From: Saccopteryx bilineata
Lineage: Eukaryota; Chordata; Mammalia; Chiroptera; Emballonuridae
Length of the DNA stretch: 64,000 bases
Assembly: GCF_036850765.1 (NCBI RefSeq)
Contig: NC_089491.1
Location: 93,280,740 to 93,344,739, forward strand
Reading direction: 5' to 3'
This document shows, in pieces, positions 45,394 to 58,046 of this stretch. Made by a program: the position numbers and the translations under genes. Below the pieces are notes generated by a model. That model ran no database searches and was not told the DNA's origin. It was given only the letters and a program-made list of their open reading frames with translations. The number at the start of each line of letters is the position of its first letter. Position 1 is the stretch's first letter.

Positions 45394-45574
45394 ACAAAGA
45401 AAACAAGATAGAAGGTGACAGAGGACAATCTGACATTGGGTGGTGGGTATGCAACATAATTGAACGACAAGATAACCTGGACTTGTTATCTTTGAATATA
45501 TGTATCCTGATTTATTGATGTCACCCCATTAAAAAAATAAAATTATAAAAAAATAATAAAAAAAAAAAAAAAAA

Positions 45575-45591
45575 AAAAGTTAAAAAAAATG
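45575..45591 (+). repeat. Right target-site duplication of L1-B
   Basis: AAAAGTTAAAAAAAATG directly follows the A tail and matches 37719-37734 except for one extra A. Confidence 0.85.
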
Positions 45592-46772
45592 TAATTTTTT
45601 TTCTTGTTTTGAGAGGTAGCTTCTTCCTTTTTACAGTAGGTGGATTTGTACTACAGGTTTTGCCCCTGTGGGGCTCTTGGGCAGAGGTTGATGGTGTATC
45701 ACTGTAGCAGTGACATAGGCTGAGCCTCAGTCCCGTTGGTAGGTGGGGCTTGTTAGAACTTAGAGGCTCTGACAATGGGAGTCTCAGTATTTCAGGTGCC
45801 TCTCACCACATCTCTCCCATCTGAGCTAGCAGCCTGGGGAGTTAGCTGTGAAGTTCGCCCCAGCCACTGTTTGCGGAGCATGAGGCTGTAAGAGCAGCCA
45901 GGTCCTTCCTCTATTATTACTCAAAGCTCAGTTCTGTGTAAGGCTGTGCCAACCAGAGCTATCAGGGAGAACAGGCAGGGCTGGGAGCTGATTGCAGACC
46001 TAGCATCTTTCTAAGGGGTTGCAGACAGGTCTAACAGGCCTCAGTGAGCTGCGGGTCTGATTCCCATGGGCTTCTTTCTTATGCACTTTTTGGTTGCCTA
46101 CAGCAAATCACGTGCATGCCCAGCCCCCACAACTCCAACAATGCACACAGAGGCCTGAACCCACCCACTCAGGCACACAGCGCCTATGAACTCAGTCAGA
46201 GTGGGGAATGCACTCAGAAGGCTGTATCAGCTACATAGAGGCACCCCTCCTGGGCTGTCCCAGGGTCAAGAATCCTGACCCATGCACAGTCCTAAGCTGC
46301 TTATCATGGAGCAGGCAATGCACAAAGATGCTGGCTATGGCCCACACAGATGTGTATCACTAATAATCTTGGGCTAAGTCCTCCAGCCTGTGCACATGTG
46401 TGCCAATGCCTGGGAATGGTCCCTGCTTCTGTGATCCTAGACAGAGCTGGTATATTTTCTATTCAGCTTGATCATCCACCCTAACTCAGCTCCTTCCCCT
46501 CTGCCTCAGACTTCCACTTCACTCAGCTCCAGACAAAAGCGCCCCTTCCCATATCAGTGAGGAAAGTGAAATACCCCATTCTCCATCTTATTTCCTTCAG
46601 AGTGGATTATATATTCAGCCACCTTTTTTCCCAATCATACCTTTGTCTAGCATGTATATATTTCAGGTGCTCCTTAGATTTTTTTCCCTGTGTTTAGTTG
46701 TTGAATTTGTTGAAATTTCAAGGGGAGAGATCAGAAGCAACCTTCATGGCACCATTTCTCTGACATCACTCC
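45592..46772 (-). other. L1-A 5'UTR, distal part
   Basis: On the minus strand it starts like L1-B (GATGTCAGAGAAATGG, then a cognate of CTCAACAAGATCTTCAACC), but the body lacks the 241-bp monomers. L1-A and L1-B therefore carry different 5'UTR types. Confidence 0.75.
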
Positions 46773-47179
46773 TATTTTCATTTTTTAATTATAGTTGACA
46801 TCTAGTTTTCTTTCTTTCCTTTTTTCCCCTCACATATGTAAAACATGTTCCTAGAAAACACAGTAACCTGGAAACCACAGATGACAGTCAAAAAATTTCC
46901 AACCAAAGTTTCCTCTTTCTAGCCAATACACCATAAAAAAGCACTGTATTTTTAGAACAGAAAAACTTTAGTCAATAACTTCCATATTCTATACAAACTT
47001 TAAAGAAAAATAGTAGTGACTTCAACCCATCCATAACCCCTAAATCTTCCAAAGACTTTGACGATTGCCAGATTTTATGTAAGTCCTGCAATATCAACTT
47101 TCTCTACTAAGGTGGTCAGAGAAGTATAAGTAAGGAGTCAGAACTTTGATATGGTTAGTTAGTAACAAGCTTTGTTCTA
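46773..47179. other. Unassigned sequence between L1-A and an older L1
   Basis: T-rich patch ('tttctttctttccttttttc') and diverged sequence. Possibly old L1 material, not demonstrable by eye. Confidence 0.35.
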
Positions 47180-48190
47180 TCTGTGTTGTCAATGGAGACC
47201 ATATGGGGATCTTGCATTTTCAGACCCAAGAAATGAAACCATAAATTATGAACTTCAATGCAAAATAAAAAACAATAAAAAACTTTAGAATAAAAAGTTA
47301 TAGAAGAAATTCTTTGGTATCTCAGACAAGGCAAAAATTTTATAGAGTGGACATCAAAGCTCAATGTAGAAAATAAAAAAATATAAGTTGGACATTATCA
47401 AATTTTAAAACATTTCCTCTGTAAAATGCTTGTTGAAGGAAAAAAATTAAAAGCTAAACAGTGAGAGGAAATTATTTGTAAACTACGGCTGAAAAAGTAC
47501 TTGTATCTAGAATACATAAAGACTTCTCCAAACTCAACAGCAAAATACCCAAACAACCTGATTAGAAAATTGGCAAAGATTTCACAGATGAAAACATCCA
47601 GGAGAAAAATAATGAACAAAAGATGTGTCCAAAAGTATTTGTTCTTAAGAAAATATAAATTAAAATCAAATATAACTACACATTTATCAAAATGCTTAAA
47701 ATTTTAAAATAGTGACAAAACCAAATGCTGGCAATGATTCAGAGAAACAATATTACCGCTTATGTCTTGATGTTGAGAATGTGAATAGTTCTCAAAAACT
47801 AAACGTGGATTTATAACTTGACTTGGCATTTGTAAACTTAGATATTTATCCTAGAGAAATAAAAAGTATTATATAAAAAATCATACATGAATGTTTATTT
47901 CAGTTTTATTAGACACCAAAACCTGGAACTGTTCTTGTCTACAGCAATGGGTGAATTGTTTAACGAACTGTAGCACATACATAAAATAGAATACTATTCG
48001 ACAGCAAAATAAAGCAACCCTTAATACATACACACAACAACTTGGTAAATATCGTGAGAATTATGCTTAGTGGAAACAGGTGATCTCAAAAGATTGCACA
48101 CTCTAGGATTCAATTGCTACAGCATGCTCGAAACAACCAAACTAAAGAAATAAATACTAGGTTAGTGTATGACAGGGCTTACGAATTTAG
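47180..48190 (+). mobile_element. Old L1M 3' fragment (plus)
   Basis: Decayed ORF2 tail: 'gagaggaaattatttgtaaa', 'ctagaatacataaagacttc', 'caaactcaacagcaaaatac', then 'aaaataagatact...cgacagcaa'-type sequence ('atagaatactattcgacagc') and 3'UTR sequence 'atgcttagtggaaacaggtg'. Many stops; ancient. Confidence 0.75.
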
Positions 48191-48239
48191 GGGGGTTGTT
48201 TCAGTTAAATATATTGGCATAGAAAGATCTGAACTCACT

Positions 48240-48900
48240 TTCTCTCAGTCACAACAAATCCACTGCTATATATGGAGCTACTTCTAAAAAAAATCTAAAA
48301 AGCATCTGAGCAACTCCTACATACTTGACACATGAGAGAAGGCCCACAACTAAGTGGGTAGGAGAGGTTGAGACACAGTCTCACTGGAAGCACCCTTCCT
48401 TACTCCCACATCACAATCCAGAGTTGGAAGAAAGCACAGAACCTGGAGCTTCTCCCCGAGAAAGGGGAGAAGCCTACATCGGACAAGCCAGGTTTCAAGA
48501 CCTGCACCTGAGACAATAATCTCCAAAATATTTAGCTTTGACAACCAATATTTTGCCCTGGAAACTCATAAGGCTAATTCAAATAAAGAAACATCTCTTA
48601 AAAGACTTACCTAGGGATTCAGTTGTCCCAGGGCTCAACACTGAAGAAGCCAATGGAAATGTGCCCATATTTTATGTGAAGGAGGTTTATTTGCTTGTCT
48701 AGAATCATTGGCCTATAGGGAGGCATCTGGTTTGGCACACATCTAGAGGGCATGCATCATCCGCACATTCTCCTGAGTCACCATCTTTGTACTTTCTCTC
48801 TGCTCGATCCAAAGCACTACCATTTCCTCTAGAGAAGCCCTGGTGTTCACAGCTGCTGCCCAGGGGATACCATTTGATAGCCTGGTTTGGGGGGAAGTGT
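48240..48900 (+). mobile_element. Probable L1M 5'UTR fragment
   Basis: 'gagagaaggcccacaactaa', 'gtgggtaggagaggttgaga', 'tttcaagacctgcacctgag', 'taaagaaacatctcttaaaa', 'ggcatctggtttggcacaca' follow the order I recall for L1M 5'UTRs. The family name is not certain. Confidence 0.5.
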
Positions 48901-49159
48901 GTTCTCCTATCATTTTTAACTATGTATATTTATAATTAGGTTAAATTAATTTAAGTTGAGCTGGGGACAGGTTACATAAAATTTACTTTTAAGCACCTAT
49001 ATTTATGAAAATGTCTCTAAACTGCAACATATTAAGTGGGCATAAGCACACCATTTAAATCCAATTTCCATCAACTGATGAAAAGCTTTAATGTTCAATA
49101 ATAACAAAAAAAAAACATATGTGACACAAAATGTAATTACCAAAAATAGTTGTATTTTT

Positions 49160-49548
49160 TTTTGGAATTTTTTTTTTCTGAAGCTGGAAATGGGGAGAGA
49201 CAGTCAGACAGACTCCCGCATGCGCCCGACTGGGATCCACCCAGCACGCCCACCAGGGGCAATGCTCTGCCCACCAGGGGGCGATGCTCTGCCCCTCCGG
49301 GGCGTCGCTCTGCCGAGACCAGAGCCACTCCAGCGCCTGGGGCAGAGGCCAAGGAGCCATCCCCAGCGCCTGGGCCATCTTTGCTCCAATGGAGGCTTGG
49401 CTACGGGAGGGGAAGAGAGAGAGAGAGAGGAAGGAGGGGGGGTGGAGAAGCAAATGGGCGCTTCTCCTATGTGCTCTGGCCGGGAATCGAACCCAGGTCC
49501 CCCGCACGCCAGGCCGACGCTCTACCGCTGAGCCAACCGGCCAGGGCC
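49160..49548 (-). mobile_element. Young long-form tRNA-derived SINE, minus orientation
   Basis: Reverse complement of the same subfamily as 7494, with high CpG retention. The 16-bp target duplication AAATAGTTGTATTTTT (49144-49159 and 49549-49564) is perfect. Like 7494, it carries a doubled 'CCACCAGGGGGCGATGCTCT' region. Apparently one of the youngest insertions in the window. Confidence 0.93.
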
Positions 49549-49564
49549 AAATAGTTGTATTTTT

Positions 49565-50454
49565 AATATAACTGTGGCTTTACTTATAAACATAGCTTGC
49601 ATCTGAGATTTTATAAATTTATTTTTTCTTCTAATAAATACAAACACATGTTCTTAGAAAGAAGATTCTGTCGTTATTTTATAGAAACCAGAGGGAAGTA
49701 ACTATTACAAAGATTAAAGGAAGCTATCTTTCATCAGCCCCATCATACACAAGCTTTTAATATTTGTCTCTCATGATAGGTTTACCAGAACAATGAATCA
49801 ATAGAAAAGAGTTCATTATTTTCCCAATTTATTTGAACCAACCTTAGGAGTTTACTATGAAATGAAAAAACTGTTGAGGGAAATCAGATAGTCCTGTGAG
49901 CAATAGCTTCAGTAATATCTAAAGCAGAATCTCTGAAACTATACATCCTAAATTGAACAAACAAACAAGTCATAAAAACAGGTTCAGTGATACTCTGAAA
50001 CACATGCACTAAAATGATGGTTCCTTTCTAACTGTGACATAAAATATCAGAGATGAAATGAGTTCAAAACTCTAAGGGAGAGTAGATGTAGAGCTACATA
50101 AATTAATTTGATCATTCTTTTGCCCAATGTGCTTTTCTTAAACTGAAATTTATAAAAATTGAAAAATTAAAATCAAAGTGCTGAATTTAAAAACATGCAT
50201 TCATATGGATGTCAATAGAGTTAAATACAATCCATATTCCTTTCCTGAAATTAAAAAAATTAAAATGTGTGCAATTCTACTATAAAGAATATCAATATCC
50301 CTTTATAATTTTTGAGTACTTCAATTAAGACATACTCTGTTTTCTCCTTCATCTCCATCTGGCCATTTAATAAGAATTTTCCTCTTTTTTGTATGTGTTT
50401 ATAAGTCAGTGGTTTCTAAGCCTCTCTCCACCAATGTCACCTGAAAAGTTTGTT
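49565..50454. other. AT-rich sequence, nothing recognised
   Basis: No supported frame or repeat. Confidence 0.45.
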
Positions 50455-50468
50455 AAAAATGTGTGTTT

Positions 50469-50832
50469 TGGCCCTGCTGGTTGGCTCAGTGGTAGAGTGT
50501 CGGCCTGGAGTGCGGGAGTCCTGGTTTCGATTCCCGGCCAGGGCACAAAGGAGAAGCACCTATCTGTTTCTCCACCCCTCCCCCTCTCCTTCCTCTCTGT
50601 CTTTCTCTTCGCCTCCCCTAGCCAGGGCTCCATTGGAGAAAAGTTGTCCTGGGCGTTGAGGATGGCTCTGTGGCCTCTGCCTCAGGTGCTAGAATGGCTC
50701 TGGTTGCAACAGAGGGACGCCCAAAATGGGCAGAGCATCACCCCTTGGTGGGTTTGCCGGGTGGATCCCGGTCGGGCGCATGCGGGAGTGTCTAACTGCC
50801 TCCCCATTTCCAACTTCAGAAAAATACAAAAA
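50469..50832 (+). mobile_element. Long-form tRNA-derived SINE
   Basis: Head GGCCCTGCTGGTTGGCTCAG, B box GGTTTCGATTCCC, long 3' domain and A tail. The 14-bp target duplication AAAAATGTGTGTTT (50455-50468 and 50833-50846) is perfect. Confidence 0.92.
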
Positions 50833-50846
50833 AAAAATGTGTGTTT

Positions 50847-53800
50847 CCAAAAATGCAAGTGTGTTATCAAAATCATAGGAATAGAACCTGAAAATCTTAT
50901 TTTCTAAAGAAATTTCCCTAGGTTACATGCAAATGTAGAAATACCGGTCAAAGACTAACTTTTTTTTTTTTAACCTGTGTACCTCCAAAGAACCCATCCA
51001 ATACCTCAATATATCAATTTTTTTTTCCTGAAAAAGGTATACCTATGTAATTTTCAAACTCATAAAATCTATGCTCTTATACCTTTTAGGTAATCTAATC
51101 TTCTCCCTTTGATGAATTTCAAACTTACAATGTCCAAAGATTTTCTTAGAGTTGTGTCCTGGACTAATCTCTCTCAAGTCCAGTTTGGCAAATTCTCCTC
51201 ACTCTTCGGAGGACTACACATTCACACACACAGTCACACAGATATTTATCATATCCTGTGAGAATGAAAAGTATGGAGAAGAAAACCTATTAGATGAAAA
51301 AGGATATGTATTTATTTTGCCCCTGGAAACCCATGGCAGGAGTTCACACATACACATGTATGTGTGTGCCTATTAGTAGTTTCTCAATAATGTAATAATA
51401 CACTCCACTAATTGCAAGTCTTTGTACAAATCAAGGACTGAAACTTTATGACATGCTTATCATCCACAGAAGTAAAACTGTAACATGGTTGAGATACAGC
51501 AAGCTATGAACTGGAAAATACAGTATGAGAATCATTCCTCATTCTGTCAGCACAGACTTCTGTCCTTGCACTCCTTTGAAGAAAGTCACATATCCCTAAT
51601 TCTTCACCTCTCCATTTCCATACCCAGGACCAGCTGCCTGTCTGCTGGCTATTATTCCATGCTAGGAGGATAGGAACTACTACTTGCTAACATTCCAAAT
51701 ACATACATTTTAAATAGAGACATTTTAAGGACATCAGTGGGTTTGGAAAAAAGCCAAACCAGACAACTCCATAAGCTATGCCTTGGCCCACACACTTTTT
51801 ACAGTAGCTTCTTCTTTGGGCATGAGTGTGCTATTGTATGCATCTGATCCATAATTAGTGCCAAACACAAAACAGAATCTTAACTTTTCTCATGCTCATA
51901 AAATTGTGAATATATACACCTATCAGACTTTGCCATGGTCAGATACACATACTGCCATTGTTAGTGCAATAGCTACTAGGTATGTAGAGAACACAAGTAC
52001 TGGTATTCACATTGGTTATGATCAAACAAATGAACCATGTCAGCTACACAAAGACTTGCTTTGCAAAGTAGGGAAAATCTAACACAACTATTCTATGTAA
52101 AATTAATTTATTTGCTCAAATAACAGATTTATATGAGTACCTTCTTTTGGTTTTAGCTTATTCCTAATTTATGTCATCAGAAATTAGTTTTGTTTCATTT
52201 TTCATTTCTCTCACCACCTAGCTTTATTCTAAGATTCTATGGATCATTTCTTGTGGGTATAAACCCACATTCTAATAAATGTATCTTATGCAAAAGGACT
52301 ATAAGGTTCTCTTTTAAAAAACCAAGCTAAAATCTAAGTAGGTCTTACTGACTGTGTAGGTCAAATACTCATGAATGACTCATCTCCAGTATCAGAGAAA
52401 AAAAAATTTATTCCTTTTAACAATTCCATGATTCTTTCCTATTCTTGGAGTTTATAAGTAGAGTTAACTCAATATAATATTTATGAATTAAATATGGAGT
52501 TTGAGTTGGTGGCCGCAAAAGAATTCACATACTGCTTAACCGGAGAAAGAGTGTTTAAATATTGAGCAACAAATTTAATAACATACATGCTAGTAATACC
52601 CCAGATCCATCCGTGGCAGATATTTTTATTAATCTTGGACCCATTCCTATTGTACTCGCAATCTGTCTCATAATTCTCTTAAACATGCTCACCAGGAAAT
52701 AATCAGCCGTTCATCAGAGCAAACAGGAGTGCCATTCTTCACTCTGCTCCACATGCTCCGATCCCTTTATGACAATGGATAGGACTCCAAACATGTGCTG
52801 ATCCCTCACCCTCAAGTATATCTACATCCCACTTGAGTCAACTTATACTTTTGACTTTTTCACCTCTTAGGATAATTCATTTTCTTCATGTCTCTATTTC
52901 TAGAGGCAAATCAAGTAATTCAGTCTGATGCCTATTACACTTGCCTTTACATCTTCAGTTTAAGATAGAATTTTCAGTTAAATAATAAAAGCATTCAGAT
53001 GTTAAAGAGCCAACTGTCAGAAAAATGCAGAAAAAAATGGAAACTTAATTTTGCTATCCAATGATATGTAACTAATTTGAAAAAAGACAAAGTTAATGTG
53101 TGTTTAGCGACATATATAAAGGAAAAATTATCTCGCATAATAAAAAATGATTTCTGGATAATACTTGAATTGTTGCACACTTCTTAAAACTCATAAAGAT
53201 TTATATTATCATGCACATCTATATAATTTAACTTTTTAAGTTTAGCAAGTTAAAATGTCACTCATTTACTCAGAAGAATATATTTGAAAATTGAAATTAC
53301 TTTATTTCAACTCCAATATTTGGAAAGATAACAAGCAAAGGAGGTATGCAAGCATCTCTACTGCTATGTAAACAATCATTATTTCATTAAACATCACATT
53401 TTGCTTTAAAATTATGAGAGTTGATTTATTAGAATATATTCCAAATAAAATGAAAATCAAAGAAATTCTTTTATTACTAATAGAAAAATTATAAAATGAC
53501 AGACTCCTTTTACAAACTTCAGAGTTTTTCAAATATATAAATATATAAGAAGTAAAGCTATTAATTTTCTTTCTTGAGTAGTGTGTGTGTTTGTGTATTG
53601 TACATAAATACACAGTACAAGAGAGAGAAATGTTATAGCTAAATTTCTTATATAAGTTTACAAATGATATCTGAAGATAAGAATAGTGTAAATGTAACAA
53701 GAATTATTTTATGGCAATGTTTGGCATTACGGTGCTACTAGTAATAACTATAAATATATGTGAATCTCTAGTAAGATGTTCTGACTTGCTTTTGAATGTT

Positions 53801-55299
53801 ACAATTTGTTTTCTATATATATTTATATTGAGACTTTTAAATGTCATCTAATTGGTTGATTATGTTTAACTATATATAGATATAATTGTGAGATACAAAA
53901 CACAAAGTTTATTCTTGTATTGTTTATGTATTGATTATTATATAATTTATTTTGGTTATTTATCTTATTATTTCAAATTCTCTCTTAAGATTTAACTTTT
54001 AGGTAATTATGGCTGGTAATTTAACCTACTTTTTCTTACCCTTGTATAGAATTACTTACCTCTATAATATCACTTGGTTATTAAAATTGTCAATCATTTT
54101 TATGGTCATAAAGCATTGTATGACAGTTATAAAAAATCAACAGTTGAATATTTAGTATTAGTGAGTACAGAAAACAGTATTTTATTTCCTTGAGGTGAAT
54201 GGCAATTGTTTTTTTAATCACTTTGTCAAAAGTAGTTCAGTATCCAAATGACAAATATAAGAAGAAATTGAATTCTGTATACAAATGTCAACTTCTTTCT
54301 GATGGTCCTAGATAGAATCAATAACTCCAACATCTGCATTCTTATAACAATTTAAATAATTTATACAGTAATTTCATATAATATTAACTGGGTTTGTGAC
54401 AGAATGCACACATTCATGTGTGTAAGTATCTTACAGAACCCTTTTATCCTGTTCTGCATTCTCAGCATGACTCAGACCATAAGAGATGTTCAGATAACAT
54501 TTTTTAAACTTGATTTGAAATTTAAAAGATAGGGTGTTTTACACACATTTGACAGTAAGTAAAGATGTAAGCAAAAACATTCTTAATCAAACTAACCATT
54601 TACAGAGTTGATCCTCACATATCTAGATTTTGGTGCATGACATCATGGTCTCAGTTCTCTGGGCATAAAAGATTAGCATTAGCTTTCATCCTTTTTGTCC
54701 ATTCCCAGTAGAAATTCTGTTCTACTTTCCTTTATGATATTTGTCAAGTTAGGCCTTTCCAAGCTCCTGATTTTATTTTTGGGCTCCATAATTTCATATA
54801 AATTCTACCATATAGGCCTAATTTAAATAACTCATTTCATGTTTTTAATTTCTCCCTGCCTCCTGTGCATCCAACTCTTGGTATGTTCTTCAACACTGGC
54901 TTTTTTGCATGTTAGTGTCCTGATCAGAAATCTATAATAGTTAAGTTTAATTTAGATTCTTCAGTGTGCCCATTTAAATGTTTCTCTATCTAAGTACTTC
55001 TTTGTAATCAAAATTTTTGTAATCAAAATTTCCTGTTCATAGTCCCCAGCAACATACATATAACTTTGATGTTATTCAATACTTTTATTTATCATTTTTC
55101 TCATGTGGTTTGCTCATTTTCTCCACTGTGCTTTTAGCTATACCACATTACTCACACCAGCCTATCACACCCATATATCAAAATATTCTTTTCATCCAAT
55201 TTTGCCTATTCTCAAAGCCAAATGTTGGAAGCAGTTGCACAATGAAATTTTCTCAAGTAAGTTGATGCATTTCAACCGTGTTTTTAAAATAAGAGTATC
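50847..55299. other. Long AT-rich stretch without recognised genes or repeats
   Basis: No element or exon was recognised. Frames of 60-130 codons (for example 53302-53700 minus) are AT-rich with no domain. A short direct repeat 'TTTGTAATCAAAATT' is doubled at about 55000-55030. Confidence 0.4.
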
Positions 55300-55307
55300 T
55301 GTCCTGT

Positions 55308-55397
55308 CTGGATAGCTCAGTTGGTTAGAGCATCATCCCAAAACACAGAGATCATGGGTTTGATCCTGTCAGGGCACATACAAGAACAGATTATTGT

Positions 55398-55434
<37 letters not shown>

Positions 55435-55498
55435 TCTCTCTCTTCATTTCTCTCTCACTAAAATCAATAAATTTAGAAATTTTTTAATAAAATAAAAT
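55308..55498 (+). mobile_element. Short-form tRNA-derived SINE with (TC)n tail
   Basis: 'CTGTCTGGATAGCTCAGTTG', 'GTTAGAGCATCATCCCAAAA', 'GGGTTTGATCCTGTCAGGGC', a TC microsatellite at about 55401-55444, then AAATCAATAAATTTAG and an A-rich end. The head resembles tRNA with 'TAGCTCAGTTGGTTAGAGCAT'. Confidence 0.85.
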
Positions 55499-56860
55499 AA
55501 GGGTAGCTTAGGGATCTGTCTTATCAAATACAGATACATTCTTGATTCTTTTTCATAAATACATCTATCAGAGTCAAACACCTGACAATCATTAAACACA
55601 CACATTTTAACCTGTAAGTGTCAGATGGCAGAGGTCTCAGAGCAAGTGTATATCTATTATAATTAACTCCTAGATCAATGAACCTATACACAGATCTTCT
55701 ATAAAAACTTATTTTTATTGATGATAATTAATTTTATTGGATATAGCCCCATTTCCGACTTTATTACAACACTAGTATGGTCTTACACAAGGATCCTCAA
55801 ACTGGAAATATTCTGGTATATTTAAATGCCAGTCAGGTTTGTCATTGTACAATAAATGAACAATCTTATAATTGTTTGGCATCAGATCAGCTGAATGAAG
55901 CCAAATGTTGGTATCTGGGAATATTTTAATGTTTTATAGGGGCTCTACATATTCTGAATTACTCCTAGACACATTTTGATATCTGATGAAATCTCAGACT
56001 TTGTTTCTGTAGTGTTTTGTGGACAAGTGTAGAACTGGTTAAAATTTTTTTTTCTGAATACCAGTGACAATAATCAAAGGTCAAATCTTTCTGGTATTAA
56101 GATACATAATCTTATTCAGGTGTTTAATAAATGATTGTATATCAAGTTAGAACAGATAAGTAAAAACAGCAAATATTTTCCTTTGGCTTATAATTACATG
56201 TAAAAAGTACAATTTTTGTTATTTCTCTGAATATTCATTTATACTGAGAATATTATGCTAGTTGGCATGACTTTCCAGTGTTTATTTTTAAAGAAGTGGT
56301 GTTGTTAGAAAATGTAATTATTAGTCTTCTTGCTTTCAAAAATGGAGAAAGAAAACATTTCAAAAATTTCTAAAACATTTTGTTAAATAATTTATTTTGC
56401 TAACATCACTAATCTGCCTCTTCAGGTCTCAACACATAAGAGCCTGTTCCTCTGTTCTAGCACTTTTGGAAAGCTTTCCAGGAATTTAGTCTTTTAGCAA
56501 TGCTTCCAAGCACACCTGCTCAAAATACGCATCCCTCCAGGAGCTTGTCTCAAGTCCCTTGCCATGATTCACACCGTTACTTGGTTTACTTTTATTGAAA
56601 TTATCATTGGCTTAGATTTGGAATCTCAGATTTGACTTTGTCACTGGACACTATTTTTATTTTATTTCTTACAATGATTTATTTAGTTATTTTAATTTTT
56701 AAACTTTTAGCCAATGTCAGAAAACTATCCTTTGTGGATCATCTTGAATATTTGCTTGCAAAGCGATAATTACATTTCTGCTCATTAAAGAAAGAAGTTG
56801 TGTTTTAATTCAGAGAATTTTCATTAGCTCAAATAATAATAAGCATAATTATTAAAAAAT
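55499..56860. other. AT-rich sequence, nothing recognised
   Basis: No supported frame or repeat. Confidence 0.4.
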
Positions 56861-56864
56861 TTTG

Positions 56865-57176
56865 GCCCTGACAAGTTTGCTCAGTGGATAGAGTGTTGTT
56901 CTGGCATGCAGACATCCCTGGTTCACTCCCCAGTCAGGGCACACAGAAGAAGTGACCATCTGCTTATCTCCCTTTCCCTATCTGCCCCCTCTCTCTCTTC
57001 TCCTCTTGCAGTCAGTGGCTCAATTGGTTTGAGCATCAATCTCAGGCCTTGAGGATAGCTTGGTTGGTCCAAGCATTAGCCCCAGATGGGAGTTGCTGGG
57101 TGGACCCCAGTTGAGATGCATGCAGGAGTCTGTTTCATTATCTTTTTCCTTGTCACTTAAAAACAACAACAACAAC
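56865..57176 (+). mobile_element. Older long-form SINE with extra tRNA-like modules
   Basis: Head 'GGCCCTGACAAGTTTGCTCA', 'GGTTCACTCCCCAGTCAGGG', then a 3' domain with TGGCTCAATTGGTTTGAGCA (57016-57035) and 'GATAGCTTGGTTGGTCCAAG', and 'CTGGGTGGACCCCAGTTGAG'. The first of these matches the tRNA A-box pattern exactly. A-rich tail (AAC)n. Confidence 0.82.
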
Positions 57177-57839
57177 GTTTTATTACTGTTTTCTTTATTT
57201 TAGTACTTTCTTTTCAGCATTAAAAACAAAATTCTGGCATATTTCTATGTTTATTAGTTTTCAAGTTCTATTCATTGATATTCCAGTTCAATGGTCCTCA
57301 TATTGAGTGTAGGACCAATTTCAAGAGGTTGATGAGGTTAAATATTTTCTATGTATACTTTTATTCTTTTATAACTGTACAGATTTTCCAAAGGCTAAAT
57401 AAGTTATATTATTACAACAGATGGAATGCCAAAATTGATTTTAAAGAAATATCAAATATTTTGTTTACTAAATTTCTTATTTTGAAAATGTATTTTATAA
57501 AAATTGTTATGAAGTAAATTTATTTTATTTAAAATGAAGTATTACAAATATTTTTAATTTTTTATTTTAATTTTGACTACAGTAAATAACAATAAATATA
57601 ACAAATATAAGAAAAGCTCTTGGCCTCTTAATAAATTTTTGAATTATAAATAAATTTAAAATCGTTCTGAAAATAAAATTTGAACACTGTTATTCTTATC
57701 TATAAATAATCTAAATTACATTCTAAATTTATATATACATCTACTAAGTGATATTTATTTTTTGAAAATTAAATAACACTTTTCAAAAGTGACTAGTGTT
57801 CAATTGTCAGTAGAACTCGGGAATTCTAATTCTTTCTTT
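57177..57839. other. Very AT-rich sequence, nothing recognised
   Basis: An 80-codon frame at 57275-57517 has no domain. Confidence 0.4.
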
Positions 57840-58046
57840 AAATTATTTGTTTATTTATTTATTGACTGATTTTAGAGGAAAAAAAGAGACAAAGAGAGAG
57901 AGAGAGAGAGAAGTTTGTCTTCTACTTACATACACATTTATTGGTTGATTCTCGTATCAACCAATCTTTGAGTATTGGGGATTGATCCCACAATCTTTGA
58001 GTATTCAGATGACACTATAACAAACTGAATTATCTGGCCAGGGCCC
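57840..58046 (-). mobile_element. tRNA-derived SINE, minus orientation, diverged
   Basis: T-rich start, GA repeats (57893-57912), 'GTATTGGGGATTGATCCCAC' (B-box region reversed) and 'TCTGGCCAGGGCC' at the head end. A small internal duplication of 'CAATCTTTGAGTATT' is visible (57961 and 57992). Confidence 0.65.

Larger units (their letters stand above)
37735..45574 (+). mobile_element. L1-B: full-length L1 (plus) inserted into the L1-A 5'UTR
   Basis: The parts in order are a 5'UTR of about 2.4 kb (37735-40162) with a GC-rich tandem monomer region, ORF1 (40163-41158), a 326-bp spacer, ORF2 (41485-45309), a G-rich 3'UTR, and an A-rich tail ending about 45574. The whole is about 7.84 kb. A 16-bp duplication at a TT/AAAA site and homologous 5'UTR of L1-A continuing on both sides show insertion by target-primed reverse transcription. 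Only a few lesions are visible in the ORFs, so it is far younger than its host L1-A, but it is not competent as read here. Confidence 0.93.
31300..46772 (-). mobile_element. L1-A: old, nearly full-length L1 (minus) carrying three nested insertions
   Basis: Read on the minus strand, the 5' end is near 46772 (GGAGTGATGTCAGAGAAATG, homologous to the start of L1-B). The 5'UTR runs 46772-45592 and resumes at 37718-37333. ORF1 (37332 to about 36366), a spacer, ORF2 (36033 to about 31880) and a 3'UTR ending near 31300-31330 follow. It is interrupted by a hAT MITE (31378-31674), a SINE (32481-32850) and L1-B (37733-45574). Without these it is about 7 kb, close to full length. Both ORFs carry many stops and shifts, so it is much older than L1-B. 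A clear target duplication was not found. Confidence 0.88.

Noticed and set aside
53302..53700. 132-codon minus frame
   Set aside because: AT-rich, no domain, no homologous motif, no splice or promoter context. Length is compatible with chance.
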